Shown: positions 26,401 to 34,469, numbered from the stretch's first letter. The stretch: DNA of 64,000 nt from Alphaproteobacteria bacterium (GCA_025934695.1 JAICWS010000001.1:525301-589300), one strand, 5' to 3'. A program made the numbers and translations. The notes: generated from the letters alone by a model not told the origin.

Positions 26401-27326
26401 CCGTCGAGCGTATTGTTGCCGGTATTGCCGATGATTGCGTTGTCGAGAGCATTGCCGGTTCCATTGATATTCGCGGTTCCGGACAGCCCCAGCCCTTCGA
26501 CGTTCGCGCTCAGTGTGTAAGTGACGGTCGAAATGACAACATCAATGCCGGGATCTGTCCCTTCGATGATCTTGTCGCGGGTATTATCAACGTAATATGT
26601 GTCGTTGCCGGCCCCCCCGGACATGATATCCGCCCCGAGGCCGCCGTCGATGGTGTCGTCGCCCCCCATTCCTTTGAGGTTATTGGCGCCACTATTACCG
26701 ATGATAATGTTGTTCAGCGCGTTGCCGGTGCCGCTGATGGATAAAGTGCCAAACAGGTCAAGTTCCTGGACATTGGCAGGCAGAACGAAACTCGCGATCG
26801 CCTCCACAATGTTGTAGCCAGTGCCCGCGATAACATGATCGGTGGCGCTGTCGACAAGGTAGATGTCGTTGCCCTGCCCGCCCGTCATCGTATCGCTTCC
26901 GGCGCCGCCATTGAGAATATCGTTGCCGGCACCACCCACCAGCGTATCGTTACCGCCGAGCCCGCCAAGCGAGTTGCCTGAATCGTTTCCGGTGATGATA
27001 TTGGCGGTTTCATTGCCAGAGCCCGAGATCGCACCGGCCGAGGGATCGAGGGTGAGAGCTTCAATGCCCGCGGACAATGCATAATTGACGACCGTGATGA
27101 CAAGATCTTTGCCGCCGGTGTCGGTGATCACATCGTTGGCGTTATCGACGTAATAGGTATCGTTACCGGTACCCCCGATCATGATGTCTTGACCCGGGCC
27201 GCCATCGATCGTGTTATTGCCGCTTAATCCGAAAATGACATCATTGCCGGCGTCGCCGTAGATAAAGTCGTCGCCCGGCGTACCCGTGAGGAGGTCGTCG
27301 CCTGTCGTGCCAGTGATTGATACCAT
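23469..27326 (-). CDS. RTX-type calcium-binding repeat protein (type I secretion substrate)
   Basis: A 1285-aa protein made almost entirely of hemolysin-type nonapeptide repeats (GGxGxDxhx, such as GGTGNDTYYVDN and GGLGNDTLIGGAGDD), interspersed with repeated ~40-residue blocks of the form IENLTLTGTANLNATGNGLDN. There is no signal peptide. The C-terminus changes to a non-repetitive domain (ADTFVMSDAGIAQINDF...VFVDPDG...LIDVPISTLDI) of the kind that targets proteins to type I secretion. Calcium folds such repeats outside the cell. The start ATG 27326 follows GGGGAGG. There is no enzymatic domain, and no ABC/MFP/TolC exporter genes are nearby. Adhesin or surface-layer roles are possible. Confidence 0.9.
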   Translation of the reverse strand: MVSITGTTGDDLLTGTPGDDFIYGDAGNDVIFGLSGNNTIDGGPGQDIMIGGTGNDTYYVDNANDVITDTGGKDLVITVVNYALSAGIEALTLDPSAGAISGSGNETANIITGNDSGNSLGGLGGNDTLVGGAGNDILNGGAGSDTMTGGQGNDIYLVDSATDHVIAGTGYNIVEAIASFVLPANVQELDLFGTLSISGTGNALNNIIIGNSGANNLKGMGGDDTIDGGLGADIMSGGAGNDTYYVDNTRDKIIEGTDPGIDVVISTVTYTLSANVEGLGLSGTANINGTGNALDNAIIGNTGNNTLDGGLGADLLIGGTGNDVYVVDQAGDVITENPGEGNDTIVTSTINIDLSTNANYANVENVTLLGKLALNATGTATGSILDSSHNTAVNTLTGGAGNDTFIIDAHDTIVGGGGVDTMECAFTFNLATNIATVGSTSILITETNIENVTLLGTAALNLTGDANDNILTGNAGANIIIGGGSATGDTLFGGAGNDHLIGGAGNDLLDGGVGVDTMTGGAGNDTFVVDNVKDVVLDAPGGGTADLVMSSVSYNLNMAAPATFGPQEIENLTLTGSGNINGTGNVFNNTITGNSGNNTLDGGAGDDTLIGGLGNDAYIVDSLNDVVTEANNSGTDIIFSSVNIAALAANVENLTLTGTANLNATGNGLDNTITGNAGANSLDGAGGNDTYVIDIADTVNDTGNDASDTIMVAFSFNLATGDATTSTGTVVHMSVSGIENITLTGTANLNATGDGNANILTGNSGTNTFDGGDGNDTYVVGAHDVILADSSGHDLVMAGVSFSIANRTDLEDITLIGTGNFTATGNSLDNILTGNNGNNVLDGNGSVNGDTLIGGLGNDTYILHSANDVVVEDTLTNQGTDTIVTPFDLTLDTTVNPQYAFIENLTLTGSAINGTGNDLNNVITGDAMNNTLDGGLGNDTLIGGAGDDVLIGNAGIDVMNGGAGNDIYYVDNSNDIVVDSGGTDVVNASASFIIPTGIEYLTLTGVDNINGTGNIENNIIVGNAGNNVLEGGLGNDVLVGGGGNDVLDGGAGNDTMQGGTGDDTYVQDSLSDKIIENPGEGNDTVETEFNVVSLGSNIENATLLDTAPVGGGVPLYANGDGNANTLIGNAQDNTLTGLAGDDVLIGNSGNDTLLGGTGDDTLAGDSGTNIMTGGSGADTFVMSDAGIAQINDFHTSEGDRLYIGNILNPDFYQPGISNINDFVKLVVVSGATEVFVDPDGPTRPDGTAASPFVEVAVLQGVTNLNVNSLLSGGHLIDVPISTLDI

Positions 27327-27538
27327 TGCAAAAAACCTCCCCGAACCAAACCCTTATCGACTATACCTCGCCCTTTAATAATAATGGAAAAAAGTTAACA
27401 TTATGGGGCAAGATCAACGATTATGGCAACTTAAGGGGCTGCAGAAGAGAGCCTGCTGCCTGCCGTCTGTCGGGCGGTATCTGCGCATGCAGATCGCTTG
27501 CCGGAAGCTCCGTGATGGTCTATGAATATTCTGGTAAC

Positions 27539-27613
<75 letters not shown>

Positions 27614-27635
27614 ACCTACGCATTCATCAATTTAT

Positions 27636-27733
27636 AACCTGTAGGTTGTCCGCCGTAGCTTTAGCGAAGGCGGACCGGTCCAGCGGAGCCGTGCTTCGGT
27701 TGGCAAGCCACTTGACTACAGAACCTACAGGTT
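27636..27733. repeat. Palindromic element bounded by AACCTGTAGGTT
   Basis: The ends are AACCTGTAGGTT (27636-27647) and AACCTACAGGTT (27722-27733), each self-complementary and mutually matching. Inside is a GTCCGCC / GGCGGAC hairpin (27648-27676). The right end overlaps the last codons and the stop of the gene at 27725. It lies 22 bp after the tRNA. Confidence 0.65.
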
Positions 27734-28357
27734 AAGCCCCTTTTCCGGCGGCTTTGGCGGTACGGCCGGAGCCTGCTGATCAGATGCGGCGCCGCGCATC
27801 GCCGCCGCCGTGAAAGCCGTGCGGGCCAGCGGCATGCTTTCAAGCACGTGATAGAAAACAGGCGATTTGGCGAGTTCCGGCATGCTGCCCGCCAGGATCT
27901 GGTCGATGGTCGTCGCCGCCGTTTCCCGCGCCGTTTCGAGCCGCGCGTGGAAAGGCTCGTTCTCCGCATTGCTGCGTTCGTCAAACTGGCGGGCGGCACG
28001 CTTGCCGAGCGCAACGCCGCCAGACATCCCGCCGCCGCTCAGCAGGAGAGCGCCGCCTACAATAGGCCATGCGGCCGGCACGTGGAGCACCGCGACCGCC
28101 ATGAGACAGGTGAACGCCGTTCCTCCGCCAGCCGCTATCCCTGCCAGTCGTCTGTTACTGGAATGGATACGCTGCATGCCCCTTTCAACCCGCAAGGCGG
28201 TGGAGATATCCTGCTGCACCTTGTCGAGCATGAGCAACTGTCTGCCCTTGTCCGGCGTTGCCAGCGCCGCCGCGAGTGATTGTTCGATGCCTTTGGCGAA
28301 TTCGTCCTGCTCGCGCAATTTTCGTTCCAAAGCTTTCTGTCTGAAAGGGTGCCACAT
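27725..28357 (-). CDS. Membrane protein, MWHPF tandem paralog 1 (210 aa)
   Basis: A 210-aa protein that begins MWHPFRQKALERK and has a charged helical head. A hydrophobic pair follows near residues 70-105 (IAAGGGTAFTCLMAVAVL, AWPIVGGALLLSGGGMSGG). The helical tail has the motif LAKSPVFYHVLESMPLARTAF and ends in EKGLNL. I start at 28357 rather than the ATG two codons upstream because GAGGAA is correctly spaced only for 28357. It has the same length, start (MWHPF) and end (KGLNL) as the gene immediately upstream, so the two are a tandem duplication. The function is unknown. The stop codon lies inside a palindromic repeat. Confidence 0.72.
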   Translation of the reverse strand: MWHPFRQKALERKLREQDEFAKGIEQSLAAALATPDKGRQLLMLDKVQQDISTALRVERGMQRIHSSNRRLAGIAAGGGTAFTCLMAVAVLHVPAAWPIVGGALLLSGGGMSGGVALGKRAARQFDERSNAENEPFHARLETARETAATTIDQILAGSMPELAKSPVFYHVLESMPLARTAFTAAAMRGAASDQQAPAVPPKPPEKGLNL

Positions 28358-28371
28358 TGTCATTTCCTCGA

Positions 28372-29004
28372 TTAAAGATTAAGGCCCTTACCCGGTCCGG
28401 TTGGCGGCTGCGGTGGAGGTTGCTGCGCGCTTTTGTCCGGCAAAGCGGCCGCGACCTTCGCGAAAGCCTCGCGCGCCTGCGGCATGCGCGCCAGCACTTC
28501 GGTGAAATGTGGCGACTTCCCGATTTCGGGCAAATGCGCCGTGACCATGTCTTCGATGGCGTCGTCGGCGCGCAGGCTCAAGGCGATCAGCCTTTCCCGG
28601 ATGGGTCTGTTCCGCATCTCGTTCTCGGCCAGGAATTTTTTCCGCGCATGCTTGCCGACCCCAAGACCTGTCCCGAGGCAGCCACCGACCGTCGCGAAAT
28701 AGACCAGCCACGGCAAGGCGAGGCCGGGAACCACGAAGGGCACGGCGACGCCCGCGATGAAGCCGGCGCTCGTGATCGCATTCGCGGGTTTTTGGTACTT
28801 GCGCTGGGCGATGCGCTGTTTTTCACTCTCCAGCCACCAAACTCGGTCGATCGCGTCTTGCCGGATGCGTTCCAGCGCCAGCAGCCGTTCGCCCTTGTCG
28901 GCGATGCTTTCGGCGGCCGCGAACGACTGCTCGAGGCCCTGCGCGACATCGTTTTCCGCGCGCGTCTGGCGCTCATGCGCCTTCTTTTTGAAAGGGTGCC
29001 ACAT
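28372..29004 (-). CDS. Membrane protein, MWHPF tandem paralog 2 (210 aa)
   Basis: The sister of the previous gene. It begins MWHPFKKKAHERQ, has a hydrophobic region at about 78-112 (AITSAGFIAGVAVPFVVP, LPWLVYFATVGGCLGTGLG), the tail motif IGKSPHFTEVLARMPQAREAF and the ending GKGLNL. The open frame extends far upstream, but the real start is the ATG at 29004 behind GAGGTTG, as shown by alignment with its paralog. A strong promoter candidate lies 124 bp upstream. It is first in a two-gene operon with a 14 bp gap. No known domain. Confidence 0.72.
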   Translation of the reverse strand: MWHPFKKKAHERQTRAENDVAQGLEQSFAAAESIADKGERLLALERIRQDAIDRVWWLESEKQRIAQRKYQKPANAITSAGFIAGVAVPFVVPGLALPWLVYFATVGGCLGTGLGVGKHARKKFLAENEMRNRPIRERLIALSLRADDAIEDMVTAHLPEIGKSPHFTEVLARMPQAREAFAKVAAALPDKSAQQPPPQPPTGPGKGLNL

Positions 29005-29127
29005 CGCTACAACCTCGAACACTAAGTCCGTGGTTGTTTTGGGAGTGTGGGCTGGACGGACAGGCGAGAAACAATTTCCACTACCGGAAAACCGCTCTGT
29101 CCCTAAAAGCACTCGGCTTGGGGAGTG

Positions 29128-29156
29128 ATAATATAGCGACGATTGCTTTATGTCAA
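29128..29156 (-). promoter_or_regulatory. Strong sigma-70-type promoter candidate
   Basis: On the minus strand TTGACA (29156-29151), a 17 bp spacer and TATTAT (29133-29128) point at the MWHPF gene pair. This is the best consensus match I found in the window. Confidence 0.65.
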
Positions 29157-29406
29157 TTATATTTATATTACCGAAAACCGCGCGGATATTAGCGAAAAAC
29201 CTGGGCGTCCCCGCCCGGAGAAAAATGGATTTTCCCGCGCCCAGCCATGCGGCGAACGGCCGCGAAATGCAAAATATCTTTACAACCCGCCCTTCGGAGC
29301 GATAAGTAATTAAAGACGCGGACGGGTTCCATCCTTTTGAAAATAAAATGTAAAATGGTGCGCGCCCGGCGGGTTTCGGAGTATCTCGTCCTTTAGGGAG
29401 TTTTGC
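29157..29406. other. Divergent intergenic region
   Basis: The rest of the 402 bp gap between the MWHPF pair and the OmpA-family gene is A/T-richer and has no ORF or recognisable repeat. It must hold the promoter of the plus-strand gene, which I could not single out. Confidence 0.35.
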
Positions 29407-30297
29407 ATGAAGTTGTTCACCACAGTTTGCGCCTTTCTCGGGGTGCTGGTTCTTGCCGCCTGTTCGGGGGCAGACAGCAGCTCGACAGTTGACGCGCTGA
29501 ACAAGGCGCAGGCCGTCGGATCGCCCTTCACGAAAGTGCTGGCGCAGGAATACCGCGCTTATGCGAACATGCTCCAGAAAGCGTCGGATTATCCCGACGC
29601 CGTGCATTTCGCGCGCAAAGGCCTTGCCGCCGCGAGCGGCGTGATCGTGATGCCCGAAACGCTGGACGACTGGGATTTGCAGGATCACGAAATCGTCGAG
29701 CTGACGGGCGCCCGCGCGCAGCTTGTCGATGCGCTTGAAAATGGCGGCCGCGAGCTGGTTTCCGACAAGGCCGGCATCGCCCAGGCCAAGTTCGATTGCT
29801 GGGTCGAGCAGCAGGAAGACAATCATAACAAGGAAGTGCCGTGCAAGGCGCAGTTCTGGACCGCGCTGAAAGATGTTCAGGCCGCGCTGAATACCAAGCC
29901 GCCTGCCGAGGAATTCCCCGCCCCCGTCGCCGAAGCCCCCAAGGGCGAGCCGGTGCCGGTGCAGCAGGCCATGTTCCTCGTCTTCTTCGACTGGGATAAA
30001 TCCACCATCACCGCCGGCGGCAACGATGTGCTCGACGCGGTGGCGCAGGAAATCAAGAACCGCAAGGACGTCAAAGGTATCCATGTCGTCGGCCACACCG
30101 ACACCTCGGGCGGCGAGAAATACAACGACCGCCTGTCGATGCGCCGCGCCGCGGCCGTCAAGAAAGCGCTCGTCGCGCGCGGCATCTCGGCCGACATGAT
30201 CATGACCGAAGGCCATGGCAAGCATGACCTGCTCGTCAAGACCGCCGACGGCGTCCGCGAGCCGGCCAACCGCCGCGCCCAGATGACGCTGGAATAA
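29407..30297 (+). CDS. OmpA-family lipoprotein
   Basis: A 296-aa outer-membrane lipoprotein. The lipobox LAAC puts the acylated Cys at residue 19. A helical N-terminal domain with conserved Cys (FDCWVEQQ...VPCKAQFW) spans about 25-165, a Pro/Glu linker follows, and the C-terminal OmpA/Pal peptidoglycan-binding domain runs from about 190. The motifs are FFDWDKSTIT, VVGHTDTSGG, LSMRRAAAVKKAL and ANRRAQMTL. It should anchor the outer membrane to the cell wall. A good AGGGAG ribosome-binding site precedes the ATG, and a terminator follows. It is not pal itself, since the N-terminal domain is much longer. Confidence 0.9.
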   Translation: MKLFTTVCAFLGVLVLAACSGADSSSTVDALNKAQAVGSPFTKVLAQEYRAYANMLQKASDYPDAVHFARKGLAAASGVIVMPETLDDWDLQDHEIVELTGARAQLVDALENGGRELVSDKAGIAQAKFDCWVEQQEDNHNKEVPCKAQFWTALKDVQAALNTKPPAEEFPAPVAEAPKGEPVPVQQAMFLVFFDWDKSTITAGGNDVLDAVAQEIKNRKDVKGIHVVGHTDTSGGEKYNDRLSMRRAAAVKKALVARGISADMIMTEGHGKHDLLVKTADGVREPANRRAQMTLE

Positions 30298-30321
30298 GCG
30301 GAAAAGACAAAGACTTAAAGG

Positions 30322-30353
30322 AAGCCGGCCAGGCAACTGGCCGGTTTCTTTTT
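30322..30353 (+). terminator. Rho-independent terminator
   Basis: AAGCCGGCCAG-GCAA-CTGGCCGGTTT followed by CTTTTTG, 25 bp after the OmpA-family gene. Confidence 0.85.
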
Positions 30354-30380
30354 GTCCGGAACAGGCGTATATTCCCTACC

Positions 30381-30770
30381 ATGTACAGCACCACTACCAG
30401 CAACGTCACCGTGTCCGTCAAGCCGACCTACCTTGACCATGAGTCCGTGCCCGAGAAGAATCTCTGGGTCTGGGCCTATACCGTGCGCATTGAGAACGGC
30501 GGCGCCGAGACAGTGACGCTGCGCACGCGCCACTGGAAAATCACCGACGCCTATGGCCGCGTGCAGGAAGTCCATGGTCCTGGCGTGGTGGGCGAGCAGC
30601 CCGTCCTGCGCCCGGGCGACAGTTTCGAATACACGAGCGGCACGCCGCTTCCTACCCCTTCCGGCATCATGATGGGCAGCTATTCGATGCAGAGCGAGGA
30701 CGGCCGCCTCTTCGACGTCGATATCCCCGCCTTTTCGCTCGACAGCGGCAAACCCGGCAAGGTCAACTAG
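30381..30770 (+). CDS. apaG: ApaG domain protein
   Basis: A 129-aa single-domain ApaG protein, normal length. The fibronectin-III-like fold shows the usual segments VSVKPTYLDHES, WAYTVRIENGG, LRTRHWKITDAYGR, VHGPGVVGEQPVL, YTSGTPLPTPSGIMMGSY and IPAFSLD. ApaG is linked to cobalt resistance/magnesium efflux in Enterobacteria, though its molecular role is unclear. It begins 27 bp after a terminator and is followed 24 bp later by trkH. Its ribosome-binding site is weak (TTCCCTACC before ATG). Confidence 0.93.
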   Translation: MYSTTTSNVTVSVKPTYLDHESVPEKNLWVWAYTVRIENGGAETVTLRTRHWKITDAYGRVQEVHGPGVVGEQPVLRPGDSFEYTSGTPLPTPSGIMMGSYSMQSEDGRLFDVDIPAFSLDSGKPGKVN

Positions 30771-30794
30771 GCAGGTTATGCTTAAAATCCTCCC

Positions 30795-32216
30795 ATGAAT
30801 TTCAAACCCATCTTTTACGTCAACGGTATCCTCCTGCTCATCCTTTCTTCGGCGATGCTGCTGCCGGCGCTCGTCGACCTCTCGGGCAGTTCCAACGACT
30901 GGCGCGTGTTCGCGGGGGCGCAGATCATCACGGCCTTCTTCGGCTTCGCGCTGATCTTCATGAACCAGCAGAAGAAATTCCACATGACGCCGAAAGAGAC
31001 CTTCGTCATGACCGCGCTGTCGTGGATCATCATCGCGGGTTTCGCGGCCTTGCCCTTCTGCTTCTCGGAAATTCACCTCAGCTATTCCAACGCCTTCTTC
31101 GAGGCGATGTCAGGCATCACGGCCACGGGCTCGACCGTCATCACCGGCCTCGATCACCTGCCCCACGGCATCCTGTTCTGGCGCTCGCTGCTGCACTGGC
31201 TGGGCGGTATCGGCTTCCTGATCGTGGCGCTCGCCATCTTCCCGATGCTGCAGATCTCGGGCATGCAATTGTTCAAGACCCAGTCCTTCGAGGTCGCGAA
31301 GGTCATGCCGACAGCGATGCAGATGGCTATCTACATCGTATTCATCTATGTTTTCCTCACCGTCGCCTGCGTAGCGCTGCTGCATACAGCGGGCGGCTTG
31401 AGCCTTTTCGACGCCGTCTGCCACGCCATGGGCGCGATTTCAACCGGCGGCTTTTCCACGTCCGATGAATCGATCGGCCACTTCCATAGCCCCTCCGCCG
31501 AAGCCATTCTCGTCGTTTTCATGATTTTGGGCAGCCTGCCCTTCGCGCTCTACCTGCGCGTCGCCAAGGGCGACGTTGCCGCTTTGCTGAAGGACAGCCA
31601 GGTTGCCGCCTTCCTGTTAATCATCTGCGCTTTGACCGCCTTGACCGTGTTGTGGCTGACGACGACGAGCCAGTTGACCTTCTTCGCCGCCGTGCGCAGC
31701 GCCCTGTTCATGATCGTCTCCTTCCTGACGACAACTGGCTATTTCGCGCAGGATTACGGGCTGTGGGGTCATTTTGCCGTCGGCATCGCCTTCCTGGCGG
31801 TGTTCCTGGGCGCCTGCTCGGGCTCGGCGGGCGGCGGCATCAAGACCTTCCGCCTTCAGATTTTGTCACTCATGATCCAGCAGCAGGGGCGGCAATTGAT
31901 GTTGCCGAACGGCCTGTTCCAGGTGCATTACAACGGCAAGATCATCCGCCCCGGCGTGCAGGCGGCGGTCGGCGGCTTCCTGTTCGTCTATTTCATCACC
32001 TGGATGGTCGTGAGCATGCTGCTGCAGATGTTCGGCATGGAATCCATGCGCGCCTTCACGAGCGCGCTGACTGCCCTCAGCAACACCGCCGCTGCGGGAA
32101 GCTTCGAAGGCCTCGACCCGGCGCCCGTCTGGATTCTCACCGCGGCCATGCTGTTCGGCCGCCTCGAGTTCATGACGATCCTCGTGCTGCTGATGCCGCG
32201 GTTCTGGCGGGATTAA
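30795..32216 (+). CDS. trkH: Trk-type potassium uptake channel TrkH
   Basis: Membrane-embedded subunit of the Trk K+ uptake system, 473 aa with about ten hydrophobic segments. The selectivity-filter loops can be seen as MSGITATGSTV, AISTGGFSTSD, TTTGYF and SNTAAAGS, each following a membrane hairpin, and the GLDHLPHGILFWRSLLHWLGGIGF segment is typical of TrkH/KtrB. Its nucleotide-gated partner TrkA is not in this window. It lies directly downstream of apaG and converges on a lipoprotein gene. The N-terminus matches the family start. Confidence 0.93.
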   Translation: MNFKPIFYVNGILLLILSSAMLLPALVDLSGSSNDWRVFAGAQIITAFFGFALIFMNQQKKFHMTPKETFVMTALSWIIIAGFAALPFCFSEIHLSYSNAFFEAMSGITATGSTVITGLDHLPHGILFWRSLLHWLGGIGFLIVALAIFPMLQISGMQLFKTQSFEVAKVMPTAMQMAIYIVFIYVFLTVACVALLHTAGGLSLFDAVCHAMGAISTGGFSTSDESIGHFHSPSAEAILVVFMILGSLPFALYLRVAKGDVAALLKDSQVAAFLLIICALTALTVLWLTTTSQLTFFAAVRSALFMIVSFLTTTGYFAQDYGLWGHFAVGIAFLAVFLGACSGSAGGGIKTFRLQILSLMIQQQGRQLMLPNGLFQVHYNGKIIRPGVQAAVGGFLFVYFITWMVVSMLLQMFGMESMRAFTSALTALSNTAAAGSFEGLDPAPVWILTAAMLFGRLEFMTILVLLMPRFWRD

Positions 32217-32223
32217 GCCATTT

Positions 32224-32814
32224 TTACGGATTGAGCCCGAAGATCGTCTTGATCTGCGTCTGGAGTTCGTTGTCGACGTCTTCCATCAACGCCTCGTCGA
32301 GGTGGAAGAAGGCCATGTCGCGCTCGGCCAGCGTCGCATCCTTCATGACTTCCTTGGTGCGGTCCGCATGGACGTTCGCATGGTGCGTTACGATGTCGGG
32401 CGCGTCGAGCTCGGCCACCTCGAACTTGATGTCGATCACGGCATGATAGCGCTCGCCCGGCTCGCTTGTGAACATGCCGGTCACGCCCTTCGTCACCGAC
32501 AGCTTTTCGCCGGTCACCGACGCGTCATCGATATAAATACGCATGATTTTCGACGGGCCGGCGGCCACGAGCTCCTTCTTCAGCAGTTCCTGCACCGCCT
32601 GCTCGGGCGGCTGTTTCATCAGCAGCTCGACATGGTTCGGAGCATTGCCGCCGCGGAAGCGGTCGATGATCTCGATCTTCGAGACGTTCAGCGGAATGGG
32701 CTTGATCTGGTCGAAGGTCAGGCGCGGCACCTGGCTCTGGGGCGGGGCGTCCGTGCAGGCGGCCAGCAGCATCGCGGCGGCGACGCAGAGCGCCAGGGAT
32801 TTCAGGTTCCTCAT
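32224..32814 (-). CDS. Lipoprotein of unknown function
   Basis: A 196-aa lipoprotein with lipobox LAAC (Cys20). The mature protein has an alpha/beta layout, including KPIPLNVSKIEIIDRFRG, PPEQAVQELLKKEL, KIMRIYIDDASV and a long C-terminal helix. I recognise it only as a type of conserved alphaproteobacterial envelope lipoprotein. The ATG overlaps the hslO stop (ATGA), so it is translated with hslO; GAGGAGAGAAAA precedes the start. Confidence 0.78.
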   Translation of the reverse strand: MRNLKSLALCVAAAMLLAACTDAPPQSQVPRLTFDQIKPIPLNVSKIEIIDRFRGGNAPNHVELLMKQPPEQAVQELLKKELVAAGPSKIMRIYIDDASVTGEKLSVTKGVTGMFTSEPGERYHAVIDIKFEVAELDAPDIVTHHANVHADRTKEVMKDATLAERDMAFFHLDEALMEDVDNELQTQIKTIFGLNP

Positions 32815-33770
32815 GATTTTCTCTCCTCGTAAACATCGTCAAGCTGTTCGCGCTGGAAGATATATTCCTCGCTGCAGAATTCGCATTTAATCGAAACATG
32901 GCCTTCCTTGTCGCAGACCTCCTCGAGTTCGGGACGCGGAATGGTGCGCAGGATGCCGATGACCCGTTCGCGCGAGCAGCGGCATTTGAAACGGACGTGC
33001 TTGGGCGAATAGACGCGCACCCCGTCCTCGTGGAACAGGCGATACAAAACATCGACGGTCGCCAGCACCGGCGACAGCATCTCGCCGTCGGTTGCGGTTT
33101 CGAGCAGCATGACGGCGCGCGTCCAGTCCTCGATGCTCGCTTCCCCGCCCTTCGCCGCGTTTTCGTCGGGCAGCTGCTGGATCATGATGGCGCCCGTGCG
33201 CCACTGCACGTCCTGCGGGTGCACCGCCAGCTTGAACGAGGTTTTCACCTGCTCGGACTGCGTGAAATAATGCTGCACCGCGTCGACGATGGAGGAGCCT
33301 TTCAGCTCGACGATGCCTTGGTACCGGTCGTCGACACTGCCCTGGTCGACGGTGAAGGCGATATAGCCCTTCTTGCCCAGGAGGTGGTAATAGTTATGGG
33401 CGATATCCTTCTTGCGCTTGGCCGCCTTCTTGACCGCGGCTTCGTCAAAGCCGGCGTAGGCGCGGATTTCGCCGCGGGAGGTCACGTCCGCGACCAGCAG
33501 CCGGATCGGGCCGCTGCCCTTGATCTGCAGCGTGAAAACCCCTTCGTATTTCAGCATGCCCGCCAGCAGCAGGCAGATCGTGGCGACTTCGCTGAGGAGG
33601 CCCGCGACGGGGGGCGGATAATTGTGCTTCGCCATCGTGTCCGCGAGCACGGAGCCCAGGCGCACCATGCGGCCGCGCACGTTGCTTTTTTCCAGCCGGA
33701 AGGGCTGGACCACGTTGTCATCGACGAGGCCGGATTGTTCGGTGCCGTCTTTTTTGATACGAATAGCCAT
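32811..33770 (-). CDS. hslO: Redox-regulated chaperone Hsp33
   Basis: Oxidative-stress-activated holdase chaperone, 319 aa. The substrate-binding domain contains RGRMVRLGSVLAD and the C-terminal zinc/redox switch has four Cys as CxC and CxxC (FKCRCSRERV and KCEFCSEEY). I chose ATG 33770 (MAIRIKKDG) because the in-frame upstream extension overlaps recX on the other strand and is not conserved. It is 32 bp from the divergent recX and overlaps the lipoprotein gene by four bases. Confidence 0.94.
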   Translation of the reverse strand: MAIRIKKDGTEQSGLVDDNVVQPFRLEKSNVRGRMVRLGSVLADTMAKHNYPPPVAGLLSEVATICLLLAGMLKYEGVFTLQIKGSGPIRLLVADVTSRGEIRAYAGFDEAAVKKAAKRKKDIAHNYYHLLGKKGYIAFTVDQGSVDDRYQGIVELKGSSIVDAVQHYFTQSEQVKTSFKLAVHPQDVQWRTGAIMIQQLPDENAAKGGEASIEDWTRAVMLLETATDGEMLSPVLATVDVLYRLFHEDGVRVYSPKHVRFKCRCSRERVIGILRTIPRPELEEVCDKEGHVSIKCEFCSEEYIFQREQLDDVYEERKS

Positions 33771-33802
33771 AGTGTCCCGAATACTAGCATAAATAGGCCA
33801 GA

Positions 33803-34348
33803 ATGGACAAAAAGCGACCACGCCAGCCCAAGCGCATTTCACGCCAGTATTTGGAAAATGCGGCGCTGTATTATTTACAGCGTTACGCCACATCCGCCGA
33901 AAACCTCAGGCGCGTCCTGGTCCGCAAGGTAAAGCGTTCCTGCGCATTTCACAAGTTACCGGAAGATGAATTCCATCCAATGATCGAGGAGCTGATCAAA
34001 AGGTATACCTCCTCCGGGCTGCTCAACGACAACAGCTTCGCCGAGGCCCGGACCACGACCCTGCGCCGCCAGGGCAAGTCCCGCCGCGCGATCGAGGCCC
34101 GGTTGCAGGCCAAGGGACTGGCCAAAGCCGATATCGCCCGCGCCATCGATAAGGCCGGCGGCGGCGCCGAAGACGAGCTGCAGGCCGCCCGCGCCTTCGC
34201 CAAAAAGAAAAAGCTCGGACCCTACCGCGTCAAACCCCTCCCCGACCCCAAAGCCGCCCAAAAAGAAATGGCCGCAATGGCGCGGGCGGGTTTCGAGTAT
34301 GAGGTGGCGAGGAAGGTACTGTCTTACAGCGCGGATGAAATTGAATGA
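33803..34348 (+). CDS. recX: Regulatory protein RecX
   Basis: A 181-aa RecX-family protein, an inhibitor of RecA filament extension made of three-helix repeats. Visible hallmarks are ALYYLQRYATSAENLRRVL, the SSGLLNDNSFAEARTTTLRRQGKSRRAIEARLQAKGL region and the basic tail. It is not next to recA, which is usual outside Gammaproteobacteria. The start at 33803 leaves only 32 bp to the divergent hslO. I see no LexA-type GAAC-N7-GTTC box in that space. Confidence 0.9.
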   Translation: MDKKRPRQPKRISRQYLENAALYYLQRYATSAENLRRVLVRKVKRSCAFHKLPEDEFHPMIEELIKRYTSSGLLNDNSFAEARTTTLRRQGKSRRAIEARLQAKGLAKADIARAIDKAGGGAEDELQAARAFAKKKKLGPYRVKPLPDPKAAQKEMAAMARAGFEYEVARKVLSYSADEIE

Positions 34349-34357
34349 GCATCTGTT

Positions 34358-34469
34358 CCCTCTCCCGCGCTCGTTGCGGGAGAGGGTTAGGGAGAGGGAT
34401 TGTCCCGAACTCGACGCGCAGGACAATCCCTCTCCCCAGCCCTCTCCCAACATGCGTTGGGAGAGGGAG
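34358..34469. repeat. CCCTCTCCCGC hairpin pair (convergent gene ends)
   Basis: The left hairpin CCCTCTCCCGC...GCGGGAGAGGG continues GTTAGGGAGAGGGATTGTCC. The right half mirrors it (GGACAATCCCTCTCC... then CCCTCTCCCAACATGCGTTGGGAGAGGG in two arms). It lies between the ends of recX and the histidine kinase and can serve as a terminator for both. Confidence 0.75.

Noticed and set aside
28372-30336. A 654-codon open frame starting at 30336 on the minus strand
   Set aside because: Its upstream two-thirds is antisense to the OmpA-family lipoprotein; alignment with the tandem paralog fixes the true start at 29004.
33803-34348. SOS control of recX or the ruv genes by an alphaproteobacterial LexA box
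   Set aside because: I looked for GAAC-N7-GTTC in the hslO-recX gap and upstream of yebC and ruvC and did not find a convincing copy.
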